DNA of 29,018 nucleotides, taken from assembly GCA_964579725.1 (NCBI GenBank), contig CAZOHG010000046.1:1-29018 (forward strand). Reading direction: 5' to 3'. The translations under genes and the position numbers were made by a program. Source of the DNA: CAZOHG01 sp964579725 (GTDB lineage: Bacteria; Zhuqueibacterota; JdFR-76; BMS3Abin05). Shown here piece after piece: positions 1 through 8,679 of this stretch. The notes under the pieces are model-generated. The model ran no database searches and was not told where the DNA came from. It was given only the letters and a program-made list of their open reading frames with translations. The stretch's first letter is position 1. Each line of letters starts with the position of its first letter.

Positions 1-1126
1 CTCTATTTTAATTAGCGAAGAAAACAGCTCGGGCCCCCCCGCACCTTCGCAGGAAGGCCTTCGCAAACCTTCCCAGCCTCGGTACAATCAAAATCGATCC
101 TATTTGAATTCTCGTTACACCTTTGACAATTTCGTGGAAGGCAACAGCAATCAGTTTGCGAAAGCGGCCGCCCTGGCGGTTGCCGAGGCCCCGGGAAAAA
201 CATCCTTCAATCCCTTACTTATTTACGGAGGCGTGGGATTGGGGAAAACACACCTGATTCAGGCCATCGGGAACTTCGTCCTTACCCAGTTTCCCAACAA
301 GCGCGTGCAATACATTTCCAGCGAAAAGTTTACCCTGGAATTTATTAACGCCATTAAAAATAACCAATCGGCTGAATTTAGCCTTCATTATCGAAACGTG
401 GACATTCTTCTGGTGGACGATGTTCAATTTTTCATAAATAAAGAACGGACTCAGGAAGAATTTTTTCACACCTTTAATGAACTTCAACAAAAAGGAAAGC
501 AAATCGTTTTGTCTTCCGATCGGCCGCCCCAGGAACTGGCAGGGTTAGAAGATCGTCTGATTTCCCGTTTTAGCTCCGGACTCATTGCCGACATTCAACC
601 ACCCGATCTGGAAACACGCATTGCCATTTTGCAAAAGAAAGCCGAACAAGACAAAATCCAACTTCCCGATGAAATCACACAATTTATTGCCACCAATATT
701 ACCTCAAATATTCGGGAATTGGAAGGAGCCCTCATCAAACTGTTGGCGTACTCCTCTTTGAACGGTGAAGACATTACAATTCGTCTGGCCAAGCAAGTTC
801 TCAAAGATTTAATCAAAAAGAAAAAGTCAACTCTTTCCATTGAACTTATTCAGCGGGTTGTCAGTGATTATTTCGAAATCAAGGAAGATCTGATTCGGGC
901 CAAAACACGCAAAAAAGAAATTGTGGAAGCCCGACAAATTTCCATGTATTTGTGTAAATCTTTGACCAACAGTTCGTTAAAAACCATCGGGCTACATTTT
1001 GGCGGGCGCGACCACAGTACGGTCATTCACGCCTGTCAAACCATTGAACAGCGCATGAAAGACAACCCGAAATTTCGCGAAAGGATGCACGATATTGAGG
1101 ATCGCATTGAGGTGGAAGCGCAGTGA
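1..1126 (+). CDS. dnaA: Chromosomal replication initiator DnaA (5' truncated by window edge)
   Basis: DnaA is the AAA+ ATPase that binds DnaA boxes and opens the origin. The frame is open from base 2, so the gene begins upstream of the window; the TTG at 104 lies inside the protein and is not its start. About 374 codons are visible: the end of the variable linker (domain II), the AAA+ domain III and the DNA-binding domain IV. Walker A is GGVGLGKT (227-250), Walker B reads LLVDDVQFF, sensor 1 is LSSDRPP and sensor 2 includes RELEGALIKL. Domain IV ends in the DnaA signature GGRDHSTVIHA, which contacts the box. Domain I, the helicase and DciA contact module, is outside the window. The origin follows at once downstream, as in many bacteria. 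Confidence 0.97.
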   Translation, partial: SILISEENSSGPPAPSQEGLRKPSQPRYNQNRSYLNSRYTFDNFVEGNSNQFAKAAALAVAEAPGKTSFNPLLIYGGVGLGKTHLIQAIGNFVLTQFPNKRVQYISSEKFTLEFINAIKNNQSAEFSLHYRNVDILLVDDVQFFINKERTQEEFFHTFNELQQKGKQIVLSSDRPPQELAGLEDRLISRFSSGLIADIQPPDLETRIAILQKKAEQDKIQLPDEITQFIATNITSNIRELEGALIKLLAYSSLNGEDITIRLAKQVLKDLIKKKKSTLSIELIQRVVSDYFEIKEDLIRAKTRKKEIVEARQISMYLCKSLTNSSLKTIGLHFGGRDHSTVIHACQTIEQRMKDNPKFRERMHDIEDRIEVEAQ

Positions 1127-1129
1127 CGG

Positions 1130-1226
1130 TTTTCCACAAACGGCCTGTGGAAAACCTCTGAAATACGGTGGAAAAATCGGCACTTCTCCACAAAAACAAG
1201 TCCTCACAATTTAGGGCTGTGTAAAA
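1130..1226. promoter_or_regulatory. DnaA box cluster (left array)
   Basis: Nine-base DnaA boxes resembling TTWTNCACA are visible at 1130-1138 (TTTTCCACA, +), 1146-1154 (the same box on the - strand), 1184-1192 (TTCTCCACA, +) and 1218-1226 (TTTTACACA on the - strand). Weaker matches lie at 1168-1175 and 1234-1242. The first two boxes face each other across seven bases. These sites would load DnaA and may also let it repress dnaN transcription. Confidence 0.8.
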
Positions 1227-1332
1227 CGAAAAATTTTCAACACGTTTCCAACGAACAATTCACAGGTAAATAAGTCTAAAATTGGTACATTTCTTCTTAT
1301 TTTTTAAGTAAATACAGCAAGGACGTAAAAAG

Positions 1333-1374
1333 TTTTCCACATTTCCACAGGCTTTACTATTACTTCTATTTATT
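1333..1374 (+). promoter_or_regulatory. Basal unwinding system: tandem DnaA boxes plus DnaA-trios
   Basis: Two directly repeated boxes, 1333-1341 (TTTTCCACA) and 1341-1349 (ATTTCCACA), are followed by a short GC step (GGC) and then by three-base units TTA CTA TTA CTT CTA TTT ATT at 1354-1374. Read on the complementary strand these are the DnaA-trio motif (3'-G/A-A-T/A) described in Bacillus subtilis, on which a DnaA filament extends to open the duplex. The AT-rich stretch lies directly to the right, as that model requires. Confidence 0.7.
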
Positions 1375-1421
1375 TTTTAAAAAACAAAAATAGAATAGAA
1401 AAGAATCCTCAAATAATTTGC

Positions 1422-1450
1422 TTGAAATTATCTGAAAAATTGATTATTCT
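1422..1450 (+). promoter_or_regulatory. Candidate promoter for dnaN-recF
   Basis: TTGAAA at 1422-1427 and TATTCT at 1445-1450 are 17 bases apart and match the sigma70 hexamers at 5/6 and 4/6. The site lies inside the AT-rich part of the origin, where chance matches are common, so support is modest. It would place the dnaN leader about 75 bases upstream of its start. Confidence 0.3.
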
Positions 1451-1532
1451 TTTATTAACAATATTTTTGATGACTTTGTTTTTCTAAATCAAAATGCCAT
1501 AAATTTTATTTACAGGAGTTTTCGGAGGCCCT

Positions 1533-2729
1533 ATGAAATTCTCAGTTCCCCGATCCGAATTTTTTAAAGCCATTCAACGAGTCATTGGTGCGATTCAAGT
1601 CAAAACAACCATTCCCCTCCTGGGTGATCTGCTCCTCCAATTGGAAAACAACACTCTCCAGATATTTGCTACGGATTTGGAGATCATGTTGTCCACTAAA
1701 ATAAGGGTAGAGGGAGTGGAGGACGGTACTCTGGCGGTACCGGCCAAAATGCTCAATGAAATCTTGCGGGAATTGGGCGATGTGAAAATCGAGGTGCTTT
1801 CCGAGGAAAACTTTCGCCTGAAACTCATTAGTGACCGTGGCGTGTACAAAATTGCCGGGGATTCCGGCGACGAGTTTCCGCTTATGCCCGTTTCGGAATT
1901 GGTTAATGAATTCACCATTCCGCCGTCTCAGATTGCCCGGATGGTGGAAAAGACAATCTTTGCCGTTTCTCGGGACGAATTACGTGCCGCTCTGACAGGT
2001 GTTCTTTTTCAGATTGCACCGGAGAATTTAACTTTGGTGGCCACCGATGCTCATCGGCTGGTTCGAATCAAGGCGACCCATTTTTCGGCAGACGTGGAAG
2101 AAAAAAACATTATTGTGCCGACCAAGGCTTTAAGCTTGTTACTCAAAAATGTGGCGGAAGAAAAGGAGCCCATTCGGATTGCCTTCGGCGAAAATTACAT
2201 CGTTTTTCGATTGGAGCAAACAGAAATTATCTCAAGGCTAATCGACAGCAATTACCCGAAATACGAAGAAGCCATTCCGCAGAAAAGTGAGAAAAAACTC
2301 ATTTTAAATCGGGATTTATTCGCAAGCAGTTTACGCCGCATTTCCATCTTTTCAAATTTGTCCACGCGGCAGGTTCACCTTTCCCTGAAACCGGAAAAAA
2401 TCGAGGTGTACTCACACGATTTCAATGTGGGAGCTGAAGGAATGGAAGTTTTGCCCGCTGAGTACGAAGGCGAGGAAATGGAAATCGGTTACAATTCCGT
2501 CTACATTCAAGAGATGATTCGACACGTGGACACCGAAGAGGTCGTCATGGAACTTGGCGGTCCGCTTTCGCCCACGCTGATTTTTCCCATGCAACAAATG
2601 GAGGGAGAGGACTTGCTCATGCTGCTGATGCCCATTAATTTGGAAAGCGCCGAGGAAGAAGAATCGGAGGAAGCGGACGAATACGAAGATTACGGAGAGG
2701 CCAGTTATTCGGAAGACATGGACTATTGA
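1533..2729 (+). CDS. dnaN: DNA polymerase III beta subunit (sliding clamp) with acidic C-terminal tail
   Basis: DnaN forms the ring that tethers DNA polymerase III and many repair proteins to DNA. The protein has 398 residues, with the usual three clamp domains beginning MKFSVPRSEF; conserved stretches include VPAKMLNEILREL and LVATDAHRL. The start is set by GGAGG at 1524-1528. In most clamps the chain ends at a MPMRL-like motif lining the client-binding pocket. Here that motif is MPINL (about residues 366-370), and a further 28 residues follow, rich in Glu, Asp, Ser and Tyr. The tail is encoded in frame without repeats and ends at a normal stop. Clamp identity is secure; the role of the tail is unknown. 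Confidence 0.96.
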   Translation: MKFSVPRSEFFKAIQRVIGAIQVKTTIPLLGDLLLQLENNTLQIFATDLEIMLSTKIRVEGVEDGTLAVPAKMLNEILRELGDVKIEVLSEENFRLKLISDRGVYKIAGDSGDEFPLMPVSELVNEFTIPPSQIARMVEKTIFAVSRDELRAALTGVLFQIAPENLTLVATDAHRLVRIKATHFSADVEEKNIIVPTKALSLLLKNVAEEKEPIRIAFGENYIVFRLEQTEIISRLIDSNYPKYEEAIPQKSEKKLILNRDLFASSLRRISIFSNLSTRQVHLSLKPEKIEVYSHDFNVGAEGMEVLPAEYEGEEMEIGYNSVYIQEMIRHVDTEEVVMELGGPLSPTLIFPMQQMEGEDLLMLLMPINLESAEEEESEEADEYEDYGEASYSEDMDY

Positions 2730-2793
2730 AAGCGCTGTGGAGTTATTTGACATCAAAACCGGGCGTCAACCGTTTTTAAAAGTGGTTCTTTGA

Positions 2794-3930
2794 ATGATTC
2801 TGGTCTCATTAAAACTCTGGCAATTTCGAAATTATGTGGACCGGGAATTTGAATTTAGCGAGGATGTAAACGTAATTTACGGTTACAATGGACAGGGGAA
2901 AACGAATCTGTTAGAGGCCATTTCTTATTTGTGCGTGACCAAAAGCTTTCGAACCAATTCGGATGCGGAGGCCATTCCTTTCCACAGTAATTTTTTTAAA
3001 ATCTCTGGTCGGTTTCATTTTGACCAGGGCATTCGCAAAGAAGTTGTTGTCCGTTTTGTTCAGGGGGAAGGCAAACGAATTTTTCTTGACGGCAGCCGGG
3101 TAACCTCGGCAGCGGATTTGGTCGGGATTTTTCCCGTTGTTATTCTGACACCCGAGCACGAAGCCATTACCTATGGTGGCCCCGCCGAAAGACGGCGGTT
3201 TTTGGATTTCATTCTCTCGCAGACCGACAAATTCTACCTGAATGCCGTCCAAAAATACCGACGCGTTTTACGGCAGCGGAACAAAATTTTGGCCGAAGCT
3301 CAGGAACGGAGATTTGGTTTTCAGGAACGCATTGCGCCCTGGAACCGAGAATTGTTCGAGTTGGGGAATCAAATTACCGAAAAACGACAAAAATTTTTGG
3401 CTGAATTTCAGAGGGTTTTTCGACCGATTTTTCAGGAGCTCACCCTGAAACAGGAAGATATTACCATCACGTACGCACCGTCGTTTGCACCGAAATTTCG
3501 GGAATGGGGCACGTTTGAATCGGAATTGGAGAAAATACAGAACATCGAAATTTTGCGCGGCACCACGCTTCTTGGACCCCACCGGGATGAAATCACTTTT
3601 TTAAACAATGGCTGGGACCTTCGAAAATTCGGTTCACGCGGCCAGCATCGGACGGCCGTTATCGCACTTAAAATTGCCGAATTTTTTTATGTGTACAAAA
3701 CCCGGGACGAGCGCCCGATTTTTCTCTTGGACGACGTTTACACGGAAATCGACAAAGTCCGCGAGAAAAATCTGACCGATTATTTTACGCAATTGGGGCA
3801 GATTTTCCTCACCACAAGCGACGTGGATTTAAAAATCGATTCGGGACTTGAGAAAGAGCGAAAAATTTCATATTATTCTATTGACAATCCGCGGGGACTT
3901 CCCCGAACCGAGAAGGAATTGGAAAAATGA
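2794..3930 (+). CDS. recF: DNA replication and repair protein RecF
   Basis: RecF is an SMC/ABC-type ATPase that helps RecO and RecR load RecA at gapped DNA. The 378-residue chain has Walker A in GYNGQGKTNLLEAI near the N-terminus, a signature motif GSRGQHRT, and Walker B in PIFLLDDVYTEID. These give the family's full length and order. The signature has His where many RecF proteins have Gln (SxGQQRT). It lies 64 bases after dnaN; no strong ribosome-binding site is visible before the ATG. Its stop overlaps the start of the next gene (ATGA), which points to translational coupling. Confidence 0.95.
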   Translation: MILVSLKLWQFRNYVDREFEFSEDVNVIYGYNGQGKTNLLEAISYLCVTKSFRTNSDAEAIPFHSNFFKISGRFHFDQGIRKEVVVRFVQGEGKRIFLDGSRVTSAADLVGIFPVVILTPEHEAITYGGPAERRRFLDFILSQTDKFYLNAVQKYRRVLRQRNKILAEAQERRFGFQERIAPWNRELFELGNQITEKRQKFLAEFQRVFRPIFQELTLKQEDITITYAPSFAPKFREWGTFESELEKIQNIEILRGTTLLGPHRDEITFLNNGWDLRKFGSRGQHRTAVIALKIAEFFYVYKTRDERPIFLLDDVYTEIDKVREKNLTDYFTQLGQIFLTTSDVDLKIDSGLEKERKISYYSIDNPRGLPRTEKELEK

Positions 3931-4211
3931 GATCGGCCGCACCTATTGGCAGTCTTTTGGATAAAATCTTGCGTGACCTTCACATTGAAAAGAAGGTTTA
4001 CCAGAGTCAGGCTCTTGGATTGTGGTCAAAAGCCGTGGGGCCGAAGATTTCAGCCGTCACGAAGCCCGAACGGGTGGAAAACGGGAAACTTTTCGTTCGG
4101 GTTGAAAGTCCAACGTGGCGAATGGAGTTAATTTTAATTAAACAAAAAATAATTGACCGGTTAAATCGAGAAATTGGAAGTCGAGTGATTTCCGACATTC
4201 TTTTTAAATAA
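3927..4211 (+). CDS. dciA: DUF721 protein, DciA-type helicase loader candidate
   Basis: This 94-residue protein shows the DUF721 pattern: an early GSLLDKIL, then LWSKAVGPKI, a K-P-x-x-V-x-x-GKLFV-V-V-S-W-x-x-EL core, and a C-terminal LNREIG segment. DUF721 proteins (DciA) are the widespread bacterial operators of the replicative helicase DnaB in genomes lacking the phage-derived DnaC and DnaI. The gene overlaps the recF stop by four bases and lies between recF and gyrB, a frequent place for DciA. It is a short form with only the KH-like core and no long disordered extension. The function is inferred from family and position. Confidence 0.82.
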   Translation: MRSAAPIGSLLDKILRDLHIEKKVYQSQALGLWSKAVGPKISAVTKPERVENGKLFVRVESPTWRMELILIKQKIIDRLNREIGSRVISDILFK

Positions 4212-4242
4212 ACGCGTTTTTTTAGGAGGATTAAGCAAAAAT

Positions 4243-6168
4243 ATGGCGGTGACAAAGGAAAAAATGCAGACTCAAGATGCGTACGACGCCGGAAAAATTC
4301 AGGTTCTCCGCGGGCTGGAAGCAGTGCGGAAACGCCCGGCCATGTACATCGGAGACGTTTCGTCAAAGGGACTGCACCACCTTGTGTACGAAGTGGTGGA
4401 CAACAGTATCGACGAAGCCATGGCCGGCTACTGCAGTCAAATCAAAATCGTCTTGCACAAAGACAACAGTGTGACCGTAGAAGACGATGGCCGGGGCATT
4501 CCGGTGGACATTCACCCCACGCAAAAGCGCCCGGCAGTGGAAGTGGTGATGACTACCCTGCACGCCGGTGGCAAGTTCGACAAAAATACGTACAAAGTTT
4601 CGGGCGGATTACACGGGGTCGGTGTGTCGGTTGTGAACGCCCTTTCCGAGTGGATGGAAGTAGAGGTTTACCGTGACGGGAAGGTGTATTACCAAAAATA
4701 CGAACGCGGCAACCCTGTAACCGATTTGAAGGTAATCGGCAAACACAAAAAAACCGGAACAAAAATCCATTTTTTAGCTGACAATCAGATTTTCCGAAAG
4801 GTGAAATTCAATTTTGACACGCTTGCCAATCGCTTTCGGGAACTGGCTTTCTTAAATCCGGGGATCAAAATTGCCTTCACAGACGAAATCCAGGACAAAA
4901 GTGTTGAATTTTATTACAAAGGCGGACTGGTTTCATTTGTCGAATATTTGGAACAAAACCGGACACCCATTCACAAGAAGCCCATTTACATCGAGGGTGA
5001 AAAGGAAAATGTCCAGGTTCAGATTGCGTTTCAATACGACACCTCTTTTACGGAGAATATTTTCAGTTACGTGAACAATATTCCGACCATTGAAGGTGGA
5101 ACCCATTTGGTCGGATTTAAATCGGCCTTGACCCGAAGCATTAACAACTACGCTGTGAAAAACAATCTGGTAAAGGGGTTGGGGAACGGATTAACCGGCG
5201 ACGACGTGAGAGAGGGCCTGACGGCCATTGTGAGTGTGCGCGTTTTGGAACCCCAATTCGAGGGCCAAACCAAAACAAAATTGGGCAACTCGGAAGTCAA
5301 GGGCATTGTGGATTCCGTGACGTCCGAAGGCCTGAACGCCTTTTTTGAGCAGAATCCCTCGGTGGTCAAAAAAATTATTGAAAAGTGTACGCTGGCGGCC
5401 AAAGCACGGGAAGCGGCTCGCAAAGCGCGGGAATTGACACGTCGTAAAACTGCCCTGGACGGTGGTGGTTTGCCGGGGAAATTGGCCGATTGTTCAATTC
5501 GGGACCCTGAACACGCCGAAATTTTCTTGGTTGAGGGGGATTCCGCAGGAGGTTCTGCTAAACAGGGCCGTGACCGTCGGTTTCAGGCCATTCTACCCCT
5601 CAAAGGAAAAATTCTCAATGTGGAAAAAGCCCGGCTGGAAAAAATTCTGAGCAACGACGAAATCCGAACCATTATTACGGCGTTGGGAACCGGCATCGGC
5701 CGAGACGAATTTAATTCCGATCGACTCCGTTACCACAAAATTATTATTATGACTGACGCCGACGTGGACGGAGCCCATATTCGCACGCTGCTCTTGACCT
5801 TTTTCTTCCGCTACATGCGGGAATTGATTGAATTGGGACACGTGTACATTGCCCAGCCGCCGCTTTACCGCATTTCCAAAGGAAAAGAGGAATATTACGC
5901 CTACGATGAAGAAGAGCGTGAGGAAATCACCAAACGGATGGGACGCGATGGTGTCAATATCCAGCGCTACAAAGGCTTGGGTGAAATGAACCCGGAACAG
6001 CTTTGGAAAACGACCATGGACCCGGAACAGCGGTTGGTGCTTCAGGTCAACATCGAAGAGGCTTTTGAGGCCGATCGGATTTTCAGCACTCTCATGGGAG
6101 ACAATGTGGCACCCCGTCGGGCGTTTATTGAGCAGAATGCTCGCTACGTACGCAATTTGGACGTGTAA
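4243..6168 (+). CDS. gyrB: DNA gyrase subunit B
   Basis: GyrB provides the ATPase and part of the metal-binding cleavage centre of gyrase, which introduces negative supercoils. The 641 residues contain the GHKL ATPase motifs EVVDNSIDEA, DDGRGIP and GGLHGVGVSVVNALS, and the loop QTKTKLGN. The Toprim domain has EGDSAGGS (Glu431) and the DADVDGAHIR acidic cluster (Asp505, 507, 509). The C-terminal QRYKGLGEMNPEQLW is also present. The length fits the common form without the enterobacterial insertion. AGGAGG at 4224-4229 lies 13 bases before the ATG, rather far; the ATG at 4264 is an alternative start. The gene is 35 bases upstream of gyrA. Confidence 0.97.
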   Translation: MAVTKEKMQTQDAYDAGKIQVLRGLEAVRKRPAMYIGDVSSKGLHHLVYEVVDNSIDEAMAGYCSQIKIVLHKDNSVTVEDDGRGIPVDIHPTQKRPAVEVVMTTLHAGGKFDKNTYKVSGGLHGVGVSVVNALSEWMEVEVYRDGKVYYQKYERGNPVTDLKVIGKHKKTGTKIHFLADNQIFRKVKFNFDTLANRFRELAFLNPGIKIAFTDEIQDKSVEFYYKGGLVSFVEYLEQNRTPIHKKPIYIEGEKENVQVQIAFQYDTSFTENIFSYVNNIPTIEGGTHLVGFKSALTRSINNYAVKNNLVKGLGNGLTGDDVREGLTAIVSVRVLEPQFEGQTKTKLGNSEVKGIVDSVTSEGLNAFFEQNPSVVKKIIEKCTLAAKAREAARKARELTRRKTALDGGGLPGKLADCSIRDPEHAEIFLVEGDSAGGSAKQGRDRRFQAILPLKGKILNVEKARLEKILSNDEIRTIITALGTGIGRDEFNSDRLRYHKIIIMTDADVDGAHIRTLLLTFFFRYMRELIELGHVYIAQPPLYRISKGKEEYYAYDEEEREEITKRMGRDGVNIQRYKGLGEMNPEQLWKTTMDPEQRLVLQVNIEEAFEADRIFSTLMGDNVAPRRAFIEQNARYVRNLDV

Positions 6169-6203
6169 ATTGAGTCGAAACGAACAGAGGAATGTGATTT
6201 GAA

Positions 6204-8663
6204 ATGGCTGTGAATAGAGAAAGAGTTATTCCTGTTTTAATTGAAGATGAAATGAAGGGCTCCTACCTGGATTATTCCATGTCGGTCATTGTGTCCAGAG
6301 CCCTGCCGGACGTGCGCGACGGGTTGAAACCGGTGCACCGCCGGGTTCTGTACGGAATGTACCAATTGGGTCTGTTGCCCAATCGGCCGTACAGAAAGAG
6401 CGCCCGTATTGTGGGAGATGTTTTGGGAAAATACCACCCACACGGCGATTCGGCCGTGTACGATGCTATGGTTCGCATGGTACAGGATTTTTCACTGCGG
6501 TACCCCCTGGTGGACGGGCAGGGAAATTTCGGCTCCATCGATGGCGATTCGCCTGCGGCCATGCGGTACACGGAAGCGCGCCTTGCCCCTATTGCGATGG
6601 AGTTGCTCCGTGACATTGACAAAAACACCGTAGATTTTGTCCCGAATTTTGACGAATCTCTTCAAGAACCCACGGTTTTGCCCGCTGTTTTGCCCAATTT
6701 AATGGTGAACGGCGCTTCTGGAATTGCTGTGGGAATGGCCACTAATATTCCGCCGCATAATTTGAGCGAAGTGGTGGACGGACTGGTAACCCTGATCGAC
6801 AAGCCGGATGCCACCACGGCCGATCTCATGGAAAGTATTCACGGGCCCGATTTTCCGACAGGTGCCATTATTTACGGGGCTTCCGAGATTCCCACTATTT
6901 ACGACACAGGACGCGGGAAATTAACGATTCGGGCACGCGCCAATATGGAGACGCAAAAAAACGGACGCGAGCGGATTGTGGTCACCGAAATTCCCTACCA
7001 GGTGAACAAAAACAATTTGTTGGAAAAAATGGGCGATCTGGTACGGGACAAGAAAATCGTGGGCATTTCGGACATTCGGGACGAATCCGACCGAGACGGC
7101 ATGCGCATCGTCGTGGAATTGAAAAAGGACGCTCAGGCGGAAGTGGTGTTGAATCAGCTTTTTAAACACACCCAAATGCAAACCACCTTCGGTGTCATTA
7201 TGCTGGCGCTGGTGGATGGTCAGCCGCGCGTCATGCCGCTGAAGGAAATGCTTCAGCATTTTATTGATTTTCGTCACGACGTAGTGGTACGGCGCACCCA
7301 ATTCGATCTGGACAAAGCGGAAAAACGCGCCCATATTTTGGAAGGTTTGAAAATTGCTCTGGACAATTTGGATGCCATCATTCAGACCATTCGCAAGTCG
7401 CGCGACCCGAAAACCGCCAAACACAATTTAATGCGGAATTTTAAATTGTCCGAAATCCAAGCACAGGCCATTTTGGATATGCGGTTACAACGCCTTACCG
7501 GTCTGGAGCGGAAAAAGATCGAGGACGAATATCTGGCCACCATAAAATTAATCGCCGAATTGAAGGCGATTTTGGAAAGCCGCGCGCTGCGCATGCAGAT
7601 CATCAAAGACGAACTTTTGGAACTGAAGAAAAAATACGGAGACGAACGCCGCACCGAAATCATTAAAAATGCGGAAGATTTTCAGATTGAGGATCTAATC
7701 GCCGAAGAAGATATGGTCATTACCATTTCTCACAACGGTTTTATTAAACGCTTTCCGGTTTCTGGCTACCGGCGACAAATGCGAGGCGGGCGCGGCTACA
7801 CAGGAGCCTCGCCAACCAACGACGATTTCGTGGAACATCTGTTCATTGCCTCGACGCACCATTACATCCTGTTTTTCACGGACAAGGGCCGGTGCTACTG
7901 GTTGAAAGTGTACGAAATTCCGGAAGGCGGGCGGGCCGCGCGCGGGCGCTCGATTGTCAATCTGTTAGCGATTTCCAAAGACGAGAAAATTCGCGCCTTT
8001 CTGCCGGTGAAGGAATTTGACAGCGAGCACTTCATTGTCATGGCAACCGAAAAAGGGCTGGTTAAAAAAACCAACCTGGAGGCATTTAGTCGGCCCAGGC
8101 GGGGCGGAATTTTGGCCATTTCGATTAACGAGGGCGACCGCCTCATTGACGCCATGTTGACCAACGGATCGCAAGAGCTGCTCTTGGGTTCTCTTCAGGG
8201 GAAGGCGGTGCGGTTTAAGGAGTCGGAATTGCGCGAAATGGGCCGGACGGCCGCCGGAGTAAAGGGGATTACTTTGGGTCAGGATGACCGGGTAATCGGA
8301 ATGGTTCCGGTTCAGCGTGGTTCAAGCCTTTTGGTGGTGACCGAGCAGGGTTACGGTAAACGCAGCAAGATCGAGGATTACCGCCTTACACACCGTGGAG
8401 GAAAAGGCATTGTTGCCCTGAAGATTACGGAACGGGTGGGGCGAATGATCGCCATGAAGGTGGTCATGGACACCGATGACATTATGATTATTACGGCAAA
8501 GGGTGTGATTATTCGGCAGCCCGTTAAGGGCATTTCCGTTCTCGGCCGAAATACCCAGGGGGTTCGCCTTATTCGCCTGGACGAGGGGGACCGCATCGCT
8601 GATGTGGCGCGCGTGGTTAAAGAAAATGGAAATAATAAGGAAAAAACCGACGCCGAAAAATAA
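6204..8663 (+). CDS. gyrA: DNA gyrase subunit A
   Basis: GyrA carries the catalytic tyrosine that cuts and rejoins DNA. The 819 residues include the N-terminal YSMSVIVSRALPDVRDGLKP, the winged-helix quinolone region, and AAMRYTEARL with catalytic Tyr122. Ser83 and Asp87, the residues usually altered in quinolone-resistant strains, have the same numbering as in E. coli and are unchanged. The C-terminal beta-pinwheel contains a GyrA-box variant QMRGGRG (residues 525-531; consensus QRRGGKG), which favours gyrase over topoisomerase IV. A later blade carries THRGGKG. It is adjacent to gyrB and 10-16 bases upstream of the FecR-domain gene, probably in one transcript. Confidence 0.97.
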   Translation: MAVNRERVIPVLIEDEMKGSYLDYSMSVIVSRALPDVRDGLKPVHRRVLYGMYQLGLLPNRPYRKSARIVGDVLGKYHPHGDSAVYDAMVRMVQDFSLRYPLVDGQGNFGSIDGDSPAAMRYTEARLAPIAMELLRDIDKNTVDFVPNFDESLQEPTVLPAVLPNLMVNGASGIAVGMATNIPPHNLSEVVDGLVTLIDKPDATTADLMESIHGPDFPTGAIIYGASEIPTIYDTGRGKLTIRARANMETQKNGRERIVVTEIPYQVNKNNLLEKMGDLVRDKKIVGISDIRDESDRDGMRIVVELKKDAQAEVVLNQLFKHTQMQTTFGVIMLALVDGQPRVMPLKEMLQHFIDFRHDVVVRRTQFDLDKAEKRAHILEGLKIALDNLDAIIQTIRKSRDPKTAKHNLMRNFKLSEIQAQAILDMRLQRLTGLERKKIEDEYLATIKLIAELKAILESRALRMQIIKDELLELKKKYGDERRTEIIKNAEDFQIEDLIAEEDMVITISHNGFIKRFPVSGYRRQMRGGRGYTGASPTNDDFVEHLFIASTHHYILFFTDKGRCYWLKVYEIPEGGRAARGRSIVNLLAISKDEKIRAFLPVKEFDSEHFIVMATEKGLVKKTNLEAFSRPRRGGILAISINEGDRLIDAMLTNGSQELLLGSLQGKAVRFKESELREMGRTAAGVKGITLGQDDRVIGMVPVQRGSSLLVVTEQGYGKRSKIEDYRLTHRGGKGIVALKITERVGRMIAMKVVMDTDDIMIITAKGVIIRQPVKGISVLGRNTQGVRLIRLDEGDRIADVARVVKENGNNKEKTDAEK

Positions 8664-8679
8664 AAAACAGGGAATGCTT

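Larger units (their letters stand above)
1127..1532. other. oriC: Chromosomal replication origin (oriC), dnaA-dnaN intergenic
   Basis: This 406-base gap between dnaA and dnaN has no gene. Its left half holds several DnaA-box-like 9-mers on both strands. In the middle lies a tandem box pair followed by a trinucleotide array, and the right half (about 1369-1510) is very AT-rich. That is the standard layout of a DnaA-box cluster plus a DNA unwinding element. The location between dnaA and dnaN and the rightward orientation of every downstream gene support the call. Confidence 0.88.

Noticed and set aside
6921..7424. Long open frame on the - strand inside gyrA
   Set aside because: It lies wholly within a well-conserved gene, has no family motif, and its composition is that expected of the antisense of GyrA codons.
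8602..8679. Extended N-terminus of the FecR-domain protein overlapping gyrA
   Set aside because: The extension lies within the gyrA end, and the ATG at 8680 has its own ribosome-binding site right before a typical membrane anchor.
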